Source: Glandiceps talaboti
Lineage: Eukaryota; Hemichordata; Enteropneusta; Spengelidae
DNA: 64,000 nucleotides
Direction: 5' to 3'
Assembly (NCBI RefSeq): GCF_964340395.1
Contig: NC_135561.1
Span: 20,188,240 to 20,252,239 of the forward strand
Shown: positions 49,575 to 62,552 of the stretch, piece by piece
Layout of the letters: every line of letters starts with the position of its first letter
How positions within the stretch are numbered: position 1 is the stretch's first letter
Notes under the pieces: model-generated
What the model was told of the DNA's origin: nothing
Seen by the model: only the letters and a program-made list of their open reading frames with translations
The model's database searches: none
Program-made: the position numbers and the translations under genes

Positions 49575-50329
49575 AAGTTAAACACTTATTTCCACTGTGG
49601 TGCCATCGTGGATTTTTATTATTATTACATGAGATGTTCATCTAAATCAACAAATTTCATTAAAAAAACAGGTAATCATGTGATTTCTTCTTACCTTTTT
49701 AGTATACTACGTCAATGTTCCGTGTGGAACTGAATGATTTTGTGTATATAAAATATTAATGTTTTCATTATTGCACGATGGTGCAAACACAAATAGAGTG
49801 CATGTGTGCACTAATAATAATCATAAAATACTATCTTTGAAACTCGTTACATCTTATAATAACCAAATATACATAAATGTACTGGAAGGAGTTCTTATCA
49901 ACCTCCACTGACAGAATAAACTGCTTAATGGACCTCAAATTATGTTTGATATTTCTATATTGTTGTTATCTTGCATTCCATAGTAGTCCATATGACAATT
50001 ATCAGCTATACATTAATTCTGTCAAATGACATTAGTAGATTTTTCAATCTGCTATCCTACATTTTCTATTCATTTCCATCACATCTGATAAGAACTTCTA
50101 TAGAAAATATCAAATTGAAAATATGACACTAGGAAAGTAATAGATTCAGAATTTTACATTCATTGCTGTTTTCCCTTCATGGATCTTACATATACAATAC
50201 ATCCATCAACTGATTATATTTCACTAAATCTAGATGAGTAAGCAGGATGTGATTTTAAATTCACTTTTCTATATGAATACTGGTCGATCAAATTGACAAC
50301 TTGATGTTTGGACACCATTACAATTAATC
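49575..50329. other. Non-coding DNA, no gene seen
   Basis: Nothing recognisable. Confidence 0.4.
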
Positions 50330-50825
50330 CAGTGGAGATGTGTCTGTTGTAACATTTGACTTTAAAACTGTTTGATGAATTGTCAAAAATTGGCTGTTGG
50401 TATTTCAGTCACACCACAATTACTGGAGATATGTCTGTCATGGCATTTTATTTTAAAAACTTTGAACACCAACACAATTACTGGAGATGTGTCTGTTGTA
50501 ACATTTGACTTTAAAAACTGTTTGATGAATTGTCAAAAATTGGCTGTTGATATTTCAGTCACACCACAATTACTGGAGATATGTCTGTCATGGCATTTTA
50601 TTTTAAAAACTTTGAACACCAACACAATTACTGGAGATGTGTCTGTTGTAACATTTGACTTTAAAAACTATTTAATAAGCTGTCAAAAATTGGCTGTTGA
50701 GATTTCAGTCACACCACAATTACTGAAGATATGTCTGTCATGGAATTTGACTCTAAAAACTTTGAACACCGAGACACAATTACTGGAGATGTGTCTGTTG
50801 TAACTTTGACTATAAAAACCAGTTG
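50330..50825. repeat. 150-bp tandem array (about 3.3 copies) with two half-units
   Basis: GAATTGTCAAAAATTGGCTG recurs at a 150-bp step (landmarks near 50374, 50524 and 50674). Each unit contains two related halves, both with CACAATTACTGGAGAT-TGTCTGT followed by a T-rich TTTTAAAAACTTTGA-like stretch. Because 150 is a multiple of three, one strand stays open for 143 codons. The peptide is just a repeat of QKLAVxISVTPQLLEICLSW and is not a credible protein. Confidence 0.92.
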
Positions 50826-50995
50826 ATATACTGTCAGAAATAGGCTGTTGGGAGTTCATTCACACCACAATTACTGGAGACACGTCAGTTGTAACATTTC
50901 ATTTTACAAAATTTGACTCATAACAGACACGTCTCCAATAATTGGGGGTGTGAATGAAATCCCAACAGCCTATGTTTGACAGTTTAATTGGAGAT
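50826..50995. repeat. Inverted unit of the 150-bp array (hairpin)
   Basis: The left part has CTGTCAGAAATAGGCTGTTG, ATTCACACCACAATTACTGG and AGACACGTC. The right part in reverse complement has CTGTCAAACATAGGCTGTTG, TTCATTCACACCCCCAATTA and GAGACGTGTC. The arms are about 60 bp, so the array flips orientation here before a final degraded direct unit. Confidence 0.8.
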
Positions 50996-51239
50996 GTGCA
51001 AGTCATGCCATTTGATTTTTAACAAATACTTGATGTTTGAAAATCAATACAGATATTGGGGATGTTTTTCATATAGCACTTCCATTCATGTCACAACTGT
51101 TGGAGATGTGTCTGTTATCATGGCAATTTGTCTTCAAAAGTATGTCATGTTTAAATGTGAAAGACTGTTTGTAGGTAAACTAGGTGTTATAAAACAACAT
51201 TATGTGATGAAAAAGATTATTTCCCATCCTCCTAGATAT

Positions 51240-51970
51240 TAAATTACATATTTATAAATATTTCAGTAACAATCAAGACTTTAATAAAACTCATCTTCTA
51301 TTAAAAATGGGTACAAAATGAGTACAAAGATTTCTATCTAGTTTTGTACTCATACATAGATTTCGGAAGAGTGATTGGAACTCATTAGTCTTTTTTTTTA
51401 TGCAAGGCTAAAACTTACCAACTGATAATCATATATACAGTTGTGTGTATTAGTACGTAAGATGATGAAAAATTGACCCCTACTGAATATACAACTAATC
51501 TACTACCCTTGGACAGGATTATGATCAGGGTTTAATCACGTTGCATGCTTTGCGCAATGCACACATTGTTCGGTGCATGATGTAAACAGTAAGAAATATT
51601 ACACTAGTCTTCTGTCAATTGCTTTAGTTGATAAGATTTAGTTGTCATCACACATAATAAACAATGACTATATTATGATGTAAAAGTAGATGCATGCATT
51701 TCTAGCTTTTTAGGAAATATGGTGAACCCCCCCCCCCCCTTTTTTTTTCTTTTTATGTTTAAATTCATTGCTATATATTCTATACATCTGCAAAGTTTTG
51801 TTTGGTATCTATGGTTAAAATGAAACTAGCAGACATCCTTAACTTCAAACCTTCATGAGTTGACTAGTCAGAAGAGTGCATGGTCTTTACATCACTAAAC
51901 TCTACAAGTTAACTTTAAAAACATTTAATCAGATGTAGAAAAATCTTGGGGAATAAAACAAGCGACCTAT
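51240..51970. other. Non-coding DNA, no gene seen
   Basis: Contains a C-run followed by a T-run near 51727-51750. No gene or repeat family recognised. Confidence 0.4.
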
Positions 51971-52456
51971 CGGTCAGAATAGCTCCGCTGTTTTTTTTTT
52001 AATTTAATTTTTTATTTTGGTGACATGTAGAAGTGGTTTAGGTCTTCAGCTCTTCACTATGCAGTTTTGTTTTAGCGATGCAATAAAGTGGTTAGTGGTT
52101 TCATATGATGTCTCACTATAAAACACATTTTACACAGAAGTTGGTAATGTATTGTACTTTTATACCATAGTCACCATTTTATAACAAAAATCTACTGTTA
52201 TGAAAAATTGCACAAAATCTCAGAAAAAAATGACTGGGAAATGCACACAAGAAAAAGAAAAAAAGAGGATTTTGAGGTCGGCTATAAATAATTCCAGTGT
52301 CTTACAGCTGTAACCCTGGAAAATTTTAATGATGAATGAAATAAACTAGGGATCTAAAATAATTTTGAGGCAATTTGAATTTCAATTTTCTAACAAATTT
52401 ACAAAGTCAACAACATTCAACTTGTACTAGTTGTGGTAGATATATATAGGGAAGAA

Positions 52457-52982
52457 ATGTATTAATCGCCATCTTAGTTTCCGTACGGCGACAATCTCAA
52501 GTACCCGGAAGAGAGTCATTCTCAGCCATACGTTACAGTGGTAACACTCATTCATGTTCGGTTAGCTTTCACAAAGAAAACACAACAAAATTTTTTTTAT
52601 TTCTTTTCATCACAACAACAAAATCTGCGTGATCAAAAGTGTTGTAAACTAAACCAGAAAGAATTATCGGACTGGCTAAACTTCCCGATGAACTGGAGTA
52701 AGGTCCTACTACTTCAAGTAAGCCTCGATAGTACTATAGTACGTGAGAAAATCGTCTCAAACTAGCGATACAACTTTCAAAATATAACTTGACATGTCTT
52801 CATTTGTTAGAGTTATACAATTCAAGACGGGTTTTCACTCGAAAACAACAATTCTGTGAATAATGACACTCTGAACGCAGCGATTTCTCGGACGATGTTA
52901 CCACTGTAACGTATGGCTGACAACGACTTGCTTCCGGGTTAGTCCCTCGTGCATACGGGTGGATTGTCGGCGATTAATACAT
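52457..52982. mobile_element. 526-bp foldback element with about 90-bp arms, nested
   Basis: The left arm starts ATGTATTAATCGCC, continues GGCGACAATC and ACCCGGAAG, and ends TCAGCCATACGTTACAGTGG and TAAC. The right arm (52897-52982) is its imperfect reverse complement. The inner 20 bases are perfectly matched. A 75-codon frame inside is uninformative. It lies within the tentative 51980-53878 element. Confidence 0.85.
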
Positions 52983-53479
52983 ACATCGTCTGATATTTTA
53001 ATTCACAGTGTTTCTTGTGACCGGCGCCTGTCAGCAGACTCTGCCATTTTTTTCATCATTCCATTGTATTTAAACCTTGTACTTGACATTTCGCAATATT
53101 TATAATTCTCAACAAAATACCTCAACATGCCTCACTTCGCTCGTACTCAAAGCAGCCCCGCGCGGTATGATCACTGACACTGATGACATGATGAGAGAGA
53201 ACCTTTTCGGATTTACATGTAAAACGGGGAAAGATACGCAAAACATAATGCAAAGTCTGAAGCCAAATTAAAGTTGTAATTATTTTAATTATTTTTACTT
53301 GCCAAATATTTGAATTTTGGAAAGGCAAGACACGTTCATGTCGTTTAACTTTACATGTGAACTGTCGGCCATAACTTCAACCGCATGCCTGGCATGCCCT
53401 TCCTTACGCAAGTTGTCTGAATTCTGGTTCACTGTCATTCCAAATTGCGTCGGTCATTATGCTCATTAACATATTCATT

Positions 53480-53745
53480 TTTTTTTCAAATTACAAAAAA
53501 AAAATCATAAAAAATAAAAATGAGGATGTGCTGACTTGAAATTAACAAATCTGAGTAAGCTACCCCCTGCGCATCAACACGCCAGATATCAAAGCAATCT
53601 AATAAGAGGTTTTCAAGGAGTTGATGAAAATGACATTTTATGAAAAAAAATCATAAAAAATTGAAAATGGCACAAATCAACTTGGCATGAACAAATCTGA
53701 ATAGCCTCCCCCCAGGGAACATGCACACCAAATATCGAAGAATAC
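53480..53745 (-). repeat. Two diverged direct copies, about 150 bp apart
   Basis: On the minus strand both copies contain GATAT(T/C)TGG-GTG, a GGGGG-AGCT-like block, TCAGATTTGTT and TTTTTTATGATTTTTTTT. The first, near 53745-53635, is more regular. The second, near 53595-53480, is diverged. Probably part of the same larger repeat. Confidence 0.65.
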
Positions 53746-53884
53746 CGACTGTCACTTTCAGCGTAGATAGTAAAAATATAAAAGTTTGACGGACACCTAT
53801 GATTCACTCTACTCTCTATACCTCAATACCCACCTATACCTAAAGCTACGCTTTCAGCTTTCGCTGACAGCGGAGCTAATAAAA

Positions 53885-54660
53885 ACTGAATGTTATAATT
53901 TGATCGACTTTAAACTCTTCTTGTAAGCAATATGTGGGATACATCACAGATCCTGAAACCAGAAACTTGAAAGTAATGTATTAAAACAGATAAAAGTTTT
54001 TAACTTGGGTGTGGGCGAGGAAGGTGAAGGGAGTAATAAAGCATTAATAGCAGAGTGATAGTTTACAAATTACATAGGGAAAAGGAGAAGTGCTATGACG
54101 AAAGTTTCAGCCTTCACAGCCTACTCACATGATGGGGATTAGGAAACGGAGACAGTGTAAATGTCATTTATAGTGGCATGTCGCTGATAAGCATCAAAAT
54201 AATGCATGGACAAGGTCATGATATATTTAAGTACATCAAACAGGAAAAAACAGGAGAATTGAAATAAATAGTTGGTGACAAATTGATTGCTACATTGTGT
54301 ATTGAAAACTTTCAATAACATAGATTATGTGTCATGACATCATTTCCTTCCTCCAAAAGATATCATAAATGACTTCTGTATTTATATAATTTATGGTAGT
54401 AAGTAGAGAATGGAAATATGGAAATTAATTTACCTATGATCTATCAGATGTAATTGTTAGAAATTGAAGTAGCCATGTATCTCACATGTGATAATATTGA
54501 TTAAAAGTCGCAATATATGGGATTAATATAGGAACAACGTCATATCAAGCAATGATATTATGTATCTCAATTTATATATAATCCATGATATAGCTTACAA
54601 GTTAAGGTCACATTGCAGCTGTGATGGTGTAAGTATACATAACAAGCACAATCAGTGATT
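53885..54660. other. Non-coding DNA, no gene seen
   Basis: AT-rich sequence with no recognised gene or repeat. Confidence 0.4.
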
Positions 54661-54674
54661 CATACAATAGTGTG

Positions 54675-55118
<444 letters not shown>

Positions 55119-55589
55119 ATATAGTATATCCCATAAGCATCTACAAAAACTCTACCCATAATTCCCATTTTTTTATTTTGCAAGTGATGAAATGTATTCT
55201 CATAGTCAAATAAATATACATCTGCAACACATAATATGCATGTATTTGAGAAGGGAGGGTGTATTTTTCTGGTAATTTAAAGTAATTTGAGTTAAAATAC
55301 TTTGGAGTACATGTATATTTTTTAACAAAATACCTCTCAGGGATGACCCTGTCGTAATTGAAAACCTTCCAACCTTGTCCAACATTCAGATAAGTATAAT
55401 ATGTATGCTAGGAAAATTAAAACCAAAAGCTACATGCATGTTGCCATTTAATACAACAGATGGGGAATGAAGAGTTTTCTAATAAGAGCCAACATCGTCA
55501 TCAAGGAATCTAATAAAAATCCATTAAAACTCAATATAATAACAGGAAACAGCTTTCATTTGATTGAAATTAAAGGGTATTCTAAATCA

Positions 55590-55940
55590 TCCAAGTGGAA
55601 TCATGCAGAAGCATCCACACAGATCAGAAATTGCAACTGTTACTGAAGGATATCAATCTAGTAATAGTAGTAGGGAGATAGCAACACAGACCAAGAAATG
55701 TGACTGTTATCAACAACTATAGATACAGCTGATGGGGAGGCACCCACATAGATCACGATATGTTGCAGTTATTGAAGGCTATAGATATTGTAATAATGGG
55801 GAGGCACCAATGTAGACCAGGATAAGTGACTGTTATTAAATTTGAAGGCCATTGTAAAAATTGGGAGGCATCCACGTAGACCAGGATATGTGACTGTTAT
55901 TTTGCACTATAGATACTACCGACAATAGAGAAGCAGCAGC
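55590..55940. repeat. Degenerate tandem repeat, about 65 bp, 5 copies
   Basis: Units of the form GGGGAGGCACCCACATAGACC, then AGGATATGTGACTGTTATT, then a CTATAGATATTGTAATAAT-like stretch. Copies begin near 55605, 55675, 55735, 55798 and 55862. Confidence 0.82.
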
Positions 55941-56359
55941 CAGAAATCGTTTAATCTAGATCTTACAGGAAATGGACAGAACACAGAGGAAAACTAATAT
56001 CCTCTTTTCAACACTTGATTTAAAGTTGAATTATTTGTATTTGAAATGAATATACAGGATCTACACCGGAGTCACTCTAAGCCCAGGATTTGCTGAAGCT
56101 GCACTAAATCCAAATACGCCAACATTTTAATTTTCATCTATGTATTAAAGCACTGATTAAACTCTTTGAAAGTCTCACATCATGTATTACTTTCTGTAAT
56201 AAGTCAGATATTTTAATAATGCATCCAAAGTCCATAACAATTCTCTCATAAATTTTCCTTAAAATCTTTTGACAATTTATCATGAAGTACATTATTTGTA
56301 ATTGTCACTAGAAGCAAGACTCGCTTATTTGACAGAACTCCAGTTAGTGCTTGCAGTGC

Positions 56360-56470
56360 TGTCTGTGGCAGTACTTTCATGAGAATAGTGAGTGAAAGTG
56401 CAGCAGAAAACACTGCAAGCATGAGTGCAAATACCCAAGAGTACCCAAACCGGTACTCACATGGCATGGG
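56360..56470 (-). repeat. Dispersed repeat family E, copy 2
   Basis: The minus strand shares TATTTGCA-TCATG, AGTGTTTTCTGCTGCACTTTC and CTCATGAAAGT blocks with 49375-49486. The translated hydrophobic stretch WVFALMLAVFSAALSLTILM resembles that of copy 1. Confidence 0.6.
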
Positions 56471-56549
56471 GTTACATATGTGTATCCAAAACAACAGATT
56501 TCCATAAAAAATTTGACTATGCGATCACATGATTTTGTATAGAACAAAC

Positions 56550-56672
56550 GATCACTTCCTCATTTGCATATCATTTGCATGCAGGTGTGCAATAATGTTT
56601 TCAGTGTTGTACTGCAGTGCAAATACCACCAGTATGTGCATGCACCAGGGCAAGTAATCCCTGGTATCTATG
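56550..56672 (+). repeat. Dispersed repeat family D, copy 2
   Basis: Aligns with 37748-37885: CCTCATTTGCATATCATTTG, TGCAATAATGTTTTCAGTG, TTGTACTGCAGTG, ACCACCAGTATGTG and CACCAGGGCAAGTAATCC. Confidence 0.8.
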
Positions 56673-56975
56673 TAATAACATTTAGATATTCTTCCTTGTC
56701 AAAATCTTATGGTTGAAATATTCCCAAACTATTGAAAAAAAGAGATTAATAATATTTTCATACCAAATTAAACCATTCTTTTAATCCAACACTTTGAGAT
56801 CCATACTCAACTTCTCTTCTTCCATGGAAACAGACATATTTCAAACAAATCACTTGAATGTGTCCTTATTCAGTGTCAAACTGGATCTGACAGAGTAATA
56901 CAAATTTGCTGGAGGTGTTGAGTAAACTGAAGGAAGGTGTGTCAAAAGTCTTGGATTTTTAAATCTGATCAGTAG

Positions 56976-57398
56976 ATGGGAGATATCAATAGTTCTATGT
57001 AGGATAAAAAAACTAAATTATTTTAAATTACTTTCAAGGTGGGGGGTTTTGAACAATTTTAGTTCTCATTCTACAAAAACAATTTTATTTTTAATGGATC
57101 TGTTTGTACCCATAAATACAAAATATTTCTTCCAAAAATGTTGTCAAATTGAGAAATAGAAGAATTTTCACTATAGTAAATGCATGGCACCAAAATAAGT
57201 AAAGTGTCAACAAAAGAACTATTTTTCCTCACTGCATACTGACTTTATAGTATGTATAACACTACGTACTACTACAATTATACTTTATGGAACTTTTCAA
57301 TTTTGGCCAATTTAGTTTGAAGGGGGAGGGGGTCTGAAGCCTATATATAAGAATTTAGTTTTTTATCCTACATTGAACTATTGATCTCACTCCTAATG
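56976..57398. mobile_element. Foldback element, about 420 bp
   Basis: ATCAATAGTTCTATGTAGGA, then TAAAAAAACTAAATT on the left, is matched by the reverse complement of the right end with one or two differences. Arms are about 40 bp. No coding capacity. Confidence 0.72.
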
Positions 57399-57405
57399 AA
57401 TGTCC

Positions 57406-57480
57406 CTATATACATGGCAATTTGACAGTACAGTTAGTTTCCACGCATTCTATATCCCTATATACATGGCAATTTGTACA
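57406..57480. repeat. Short direct repeat
   Basis: CCCTATATACATGGCAATTT occurs at both ends of this interval, about 48 bp apart. Confidence 0.85.
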
Positions 57481-57489
57481 GGCACAGAT

Positions 57490-58540
57490 GAAACTCTGGT
57501 CAGCAACCATTCTTAACTCAATCATACTGACAGCTTATTAATCCTAGTAAGTTGTATGCCTAGTTATTCCCACTGTCTGTAAATCCAACGACGGAAAGGT
57601 TTTAGTCAGATTATGGGAACAACACTTATTTTCCCTTTGTCAATACCACAGGCTGTTCATGATTAAATCCAAACTGAATCTGCATTCCTTAATGTATACA
57701 AATGCATGCAATGACGTTTTTGGCCTTGAGTTGTGCAGTAATTTTCTGACATTAATGCTTTCCGAGGTAAATTCTGTACGATAGCTCTTTTATCCAATAT
57801 TAGGTTTCCTTTATTGACTAACCTGAAACTCGGATGAACAGATTAACATCTAGGAAGGCGATGTTGACTGTGAGCAAACAATACATCCATCCCTCCAACT
57901 GGCAGCTGTGTCAGTCATGATAACGCTAGACAACATAAAAGTGACTTTTTATCAAAAGATGGGAAATGCGTAGATTTTATTAAATTGAAATAGCAATCTT
58001 TCAACATATATCTGATGATATCTGATGATGCCTGGTGCCTTAACAAGACGGTCGTCTCTTGAAGTATAAACACTGTACAAGATTAGTGGAAATCCGTGTA
58101 TAGCCAGGGGCTTTTTGATTTGTAACCAGTTTCGTGATCAAAAGAAGAGTTTAACAGTCCTTGAAAGTATAGCTGCTTCAAGACATATTTGAAGTCACAG
58201 AGAAATTTGTTCCTCCGCTCATACAGAGATTTCAAAATGATCAGTGATACATACAAATGGGACACTATCAGTACAGTCTGTATTTCACGTTTTTCCATTA
58301 ATGAATTTTATGTTGTGAACATGCATATTTTTACATATTCTAAATCATGTTGTATAAAGACTGTAAATAGTCTTTCTTGCACGACGCGACGTGACAAAGT
58401 TACAAAGTTCAGTTTACGAGAAAGGAAAATCGTTCTTTATAATTCTATTTCCAGAAATTCTGACTTCAAAACAACCTTCCTCAAAGACAAATTTCCCTTC
58501 AAATTCCATTTCTCTCTAAACTTTACCACATGACAGCTTG
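57490..58540. other. Non-coding DNA, no gene seen
   Basis: A 114-codon plus-strand frame (58189-58533) has no recognisable domain and random-like composition. Confidence 0.35.
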
Positions 58541-58544
58541 GAGG

Positions 58545-58850
58545 TATAAAGAAGAACACCTCAAGGACAAATTCCCTGAAAACAAAAGTTATCCGATATT
58601 CTCCTTATAAACTTTGCCATATAAAAACTTGGGGTTCCCCATATTATCTTCAAGGAAATCATAAATTCTTTTATTTCTGCATAGAGTTAATTAAATACAG
58701 TATTTGGCAGCCATATTGGATTCTAAAATGTTCTGATATTATTTGTCCTCTATTTCAAAGATTTGACTAGTGGCCCCAAATTTCTTTATTGTTGTTATCC
58801 GAGAATAGGTTGGAGTTTTCTGGACCAAAGTAACAGCAAAAGAGTAAACA
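58545..58850 (-). repeat. Dispersed repeat family B, minus-strand copy
   Basis: The reverse complement reads TTTTGCTGTTACTTT, GAAAACTCCAACCTATTCTC, ATAGAGGACAAA, ACATTTTAGAATCCAATATG, GCTGCC and a closing GGGAATTTGTCCTTGAGG. It aligns with 21803-22140 but lacks that copy's internal 25-bp duplication. Confidence 0.8.
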
Positions 58851-58944
58851 TTTAATTTCAAACGCACATTCTACATGTACGTTAAAAGTGGCACAATCAG
58901 CGTTTATGCTCTTTTTCACTCATTACAAGTAAAAATACTTTAAT

Positions 58945-59250
58945 AAAACCATATTCTAGTATAATTTTAATGTCAATGCATGTCTTGTATATACTAACAT
59001 TATGATTGTCTTCTGACATTGTTAGAACAGTTGACTGCATAGTAGGAATTTCCTGAACTTTGTTTTGTACTATGATGAATTACGTCATTGGACTGTTTAC
59101 GAGTTATATCGTAATACCAGGTTTTAGTTCAGTCAAGTTCAAGTGATGGTTATATATTAAAGTGTACTTCAGTATTAAGTACAATACTTTGAGTACTTCT
59201 TAAATAGCCAGCAAAAACTACGCCAAAACATGTATGAACTCAGCTTTTGC
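58945..59250 (+). repeat. Dispersed repeat family C, copy 4
   Basis: Reads ATTCTAGTATAATTTTAATG, GATTGTCTTCTGACATTG, TTTCCTGAAC, GATGAATTACGTCATTGG, TAATACCAGGTTTTAGTTCA and CAAAAACTACGCCAAAACAT. It is uninterrupted where the 28335 copy carries a LINE insertion. Confidence 0.85.
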
Positions 59251-59540
59251 CCCATTAAGTGCCAAATTATAGTAGCTATTTGCAATTTGGGAGGAAAATT
59301 ATAAATTTCAAAATGGATTTTCTATTATCATACATCACTATTAAAATATGTTGAAAATTAATCTGATAAAAATATCATTAATGTGTAATTTGCTTTTAAT
59401 GTACCCAACCATATGAATGATACAGAAAACAGTAAATGTGATATTTAATAAATATATATAAATATGTAGTTACATCTAGCATTCTCTATAACCACATTTG
59501 AATGCTAAGATTGGTTAAAAATGTGATGATAGAGCTACAC

Positions 59541-59791
59541 AGGCACAGACACAGACACAGACACAGACACACACACACACATACACACATACACACACAT
59601 ACACACATACATACACACACACACATACATACACATACACACACACACACACACATACACACATACATACATACACACACACACACATACATACACATAC
59701 ACACACACATACACACACACACACATACACACATACACATACACACACACATACACACACACACACACACACATACACACATACACACACA
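59541..59791. repeat. (CA)n/(CATA)n/(CAGA)n microsatellite
   Basis: Starts with CACAGA hexamers and continues as CA and CATA mixtures for about 250 bp. Source of several false open frames. Confidence 0.98.
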
Positions 59792-59799
59792 CCATGCAT

Positions 59800-62280
59800 G
59801 TGACTTTCAGTCAATCTCTGACTCCATAAGTTAATTTCAAACTGAAATTGGCATTTGATTCAGTTTTGAGTTCCTTACAAGAATCAAAAGTGACAGCAAA
59901 CTTATAAAGTTTCAGGCCAAAACAGCGATTTCCAATTTGTTGAGTTGATTTTTAATCTCAAAGAAGGAATCATCTGTGAGAAATGAGTACTGTGAAGGTC
60001 ATGGTTATTGATTCACTTTAAATTCACTTTGTTCCTGAGAGATATGTAATAAATTGAATATTAACATGCCACCTGAGACAGTGCTATAACTACATGTACA
60101 CATGTGACGTAGAGTGAAAACCAACAATACATTTACCATAAAGTACATTATTTGCACACATACTGCAGGCTGAACACATTATTTGCACACATCTAGGGAG
60201 GATGATGGGTAAGGAATACTTGGAGTAACAGATTTCTGTATGTCTATAGAACCATGTAGGGATTTTGAACACAGTCACAAGGACAGCATATGCCATTTGT
60301 AGAATATGATCTGAAAATGTACATTTGAGCTATAAAAGTAAGTGATTACAAGATCTAGAATGGGTTTTGTCATACTCTTTTAAAATGCAAAAGTCATACT
60401 CTTTTTTAAATGACACTTTTCAGTGTCTTTGGTATGCTACAGGTACACACTTTCTTTTTTTTTCTTTTTTTCTTTTTTTTTTTGGGGGGGGGGATAGGGT
60501 TCTGCTAACATTGTTTCCTTATTTGATATGTACATGTAAGTAGTATATCGATTTGCCCGATAAATATAAATGTGTAATATACACAGATAGTGTTTTCAAA
60601 TTATTGTGATGAAACCAATCACAATACAGCCCGGAATTCCTGCCGGGTTCATTCACATAAACTGATTGTGGTTGTTTGGAAACATCCATTTCATTGTTGA
60701 TGGAAGTTCAGCCTGATTATTGTTAAATTCTAAATTCCATAAATCCATAAATGTACATTGACAGCATGTACAGTAATTACTCAATTTGTACCTGATAGTC
60801 TTGAAAACTTGGTAAGATAAAATGTCAGAAGTAGTTGACAAAAAGCTGGCATTTCAGGCGTTATAAGTACTCACACTTTTAAAATTGTGTTGGAAAGATA
60901 GTTATGAATTAAAATGTACTGTTACGGTAGAAGATAGGCACAACATAGCAGTTAGTACTGGGTATTATAATTAGAATCACTTCCTGAATGGAAAACAAAC
61001 CACTTAGATGACATGGAATGCATGGAATTGTTCATAAACCTAACAGTCTAATTGGTAATTATCTATTTAGGTTTCCAAGCAAGTCTCACAGTCATCTCTG
61101 TGCCCTGCTAGAAATGGTGATTTTATAGGCTATAATGAGATTGCTCTGTACATGGCAGGAAAGAATCATTTTACACAGATTACTTAGAGTTTAGGATCTT
61201 GCTTGACTTGAAAACTCACATCATTGCAGTGTTGTGTGTATCAAAACTGTATACTTTTAATTTTTTTCTTTTTCAATATTGCAAGAATTGAAAACATCTT
61301 TCATATATATATACCAACTTGACCAAGGACAAGTATCACAATAAAACATCATGACTCCTTTATTAAACAGATGTGTCTGTGAGGTCATTTGTTCTGAATA
61401 ATGGGTTAATCTATTGACAAAGACTGAAGTATACAGTTGAAAATATCAGGTAACAATTTTCAAGTTTGTGTTTGGAACAAATATTAAAAGTAATACATTG
61501 GATTACCAACACAGATGAATTTTCATTTTAAGAATAGATCACCTACATACACACTAAACTTAACACGCTATTGGAAACACAAAAAGTGTGGTTGCTAAGA
61601 TACCATACATATGTTCTAAAACTTGACTTTTTGTCTTTTTTAGACACATTTGTTTTCTCTTTTGCGGCGTTCAATATTCAAGGTCCCTGGAAGCCCTTCT
61701 GAGTCAAATCGTGATGGTTGCATAAACCAATACAATACATCTATGTTACCATAGGGAGCTTTTCACACTGTGTCATTTCTTGACAAAATTTGCAGTACGA
61801 ACGAATTCTAAATAGAGGAAAGTATAATTATTTGTAGGAAATCAACTGTATATCTCTATTCATGTGGCTTCAAGTACAGTAAAGTTGAAATCATTAAAAT
61901 TTCTGGAAATTACACAATATATCTATACCAAACAAATTGACTAGCAAGTAGGACTATGCTATCGTTTGAAAATGAGGTATTAGCATGTACTTATAACAGA
62001 AGTCTTCTGAGAATTCTACTCTGTGTTGAATACGTAGGCCAGCTGTGAGATAACCAATGTAACAAGTACCGTATTATGCCAATATAATTTGAAATAATAC
62101 ATGGGAAACATTTCCAGATACCACTGTGTGGGCACTGATGGTGAAAGATGATATATTATTTATAAGCCATGTAGAAAATTAATATCAAGAGTCATGGATG
62201 TATTAAACCTTCATGTAAATGTTTCACTGACATTCAACCTAATTTGTTGCTTTTACAGAAAATTAATATAGTTTGTGGGA
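59800..62280. other. Non-coding DNA, no gene seen
   Basis: Contains a T-run followed by a G-run near 60462-60493. A small stem-loop lies near 60628 (CCCGG, eight bases, CCGGG). No exon or repeat family recognised. Confidence 0.35.
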
Positions 62281-62294
62281 TAGCTTGATGGAGA

Positions 62295-62548
62295 TGGATA
62301 GATGGATGGATGGATGGATGGATGGATGGATGGAGGGAGGGAGGGATGGATGGATGGATGGATGGATGGATGGATGGAGGGAGGGAGGGAGGGAGGGAGG
62401 GAAGGAGGGTTGGGGGAATGAAAGGCGAGAGGAATTGATGGATAGATGAATAGGGGATGGAGGGAGTGGGTGGATGGGTGGGTTGATGGGTTGGTGGGGG
62501 TATGTATTGATGGATAGATGGAGTAGTAGATAGTAGGAAGGAAGGATG
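62295..62548. repeat. (GGAT)n/(GGGA)n microsatellite
   Basis: GGAT and GGGA tetranucleotides alternate in blocks and then decay into imperfect GGATGG-type repeats up to the SINE. A short GATG run also lies at 62902-62930. Confidence 0.97.
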
Positions 62549-62552
62549 GAGG

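Larger units (their letters stand above)
51980..53878. mobile_element. Candidate 1.9-kb element with 12-bp inverted ends
   Basis: TAGCTCCGCTGT at 51980-51991 is exactly complementary to ACAGCGGAGCTA at 53867-53878, so TA forms the outermost bases of both ends. The right end has further GC-rich stem-loops (AGCTTTCGCTGACAGCGGAGCT). No transposase was seen. The 12-bp match alone is modest evidence, so the boundaries are tentative. Confidence 0.5.

Noticed and set aside
50372-50803. 143-codon open frame with a repeated peptide
   Set aside because: A 150-bp tandem repeat stays in phase by arithmetic. The peptide has no domain, and the upstream and downstream units are degraded.
58189-58533. 114-codon plus-strand frame
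   Set aside because: Composition is random-like, with no domain, no splice sites of note and no second copy.
59486-59834. About 100-codon Cys-Val and His-Thr frames
   Set aside because: They come from the CA/CATA microsatellite.
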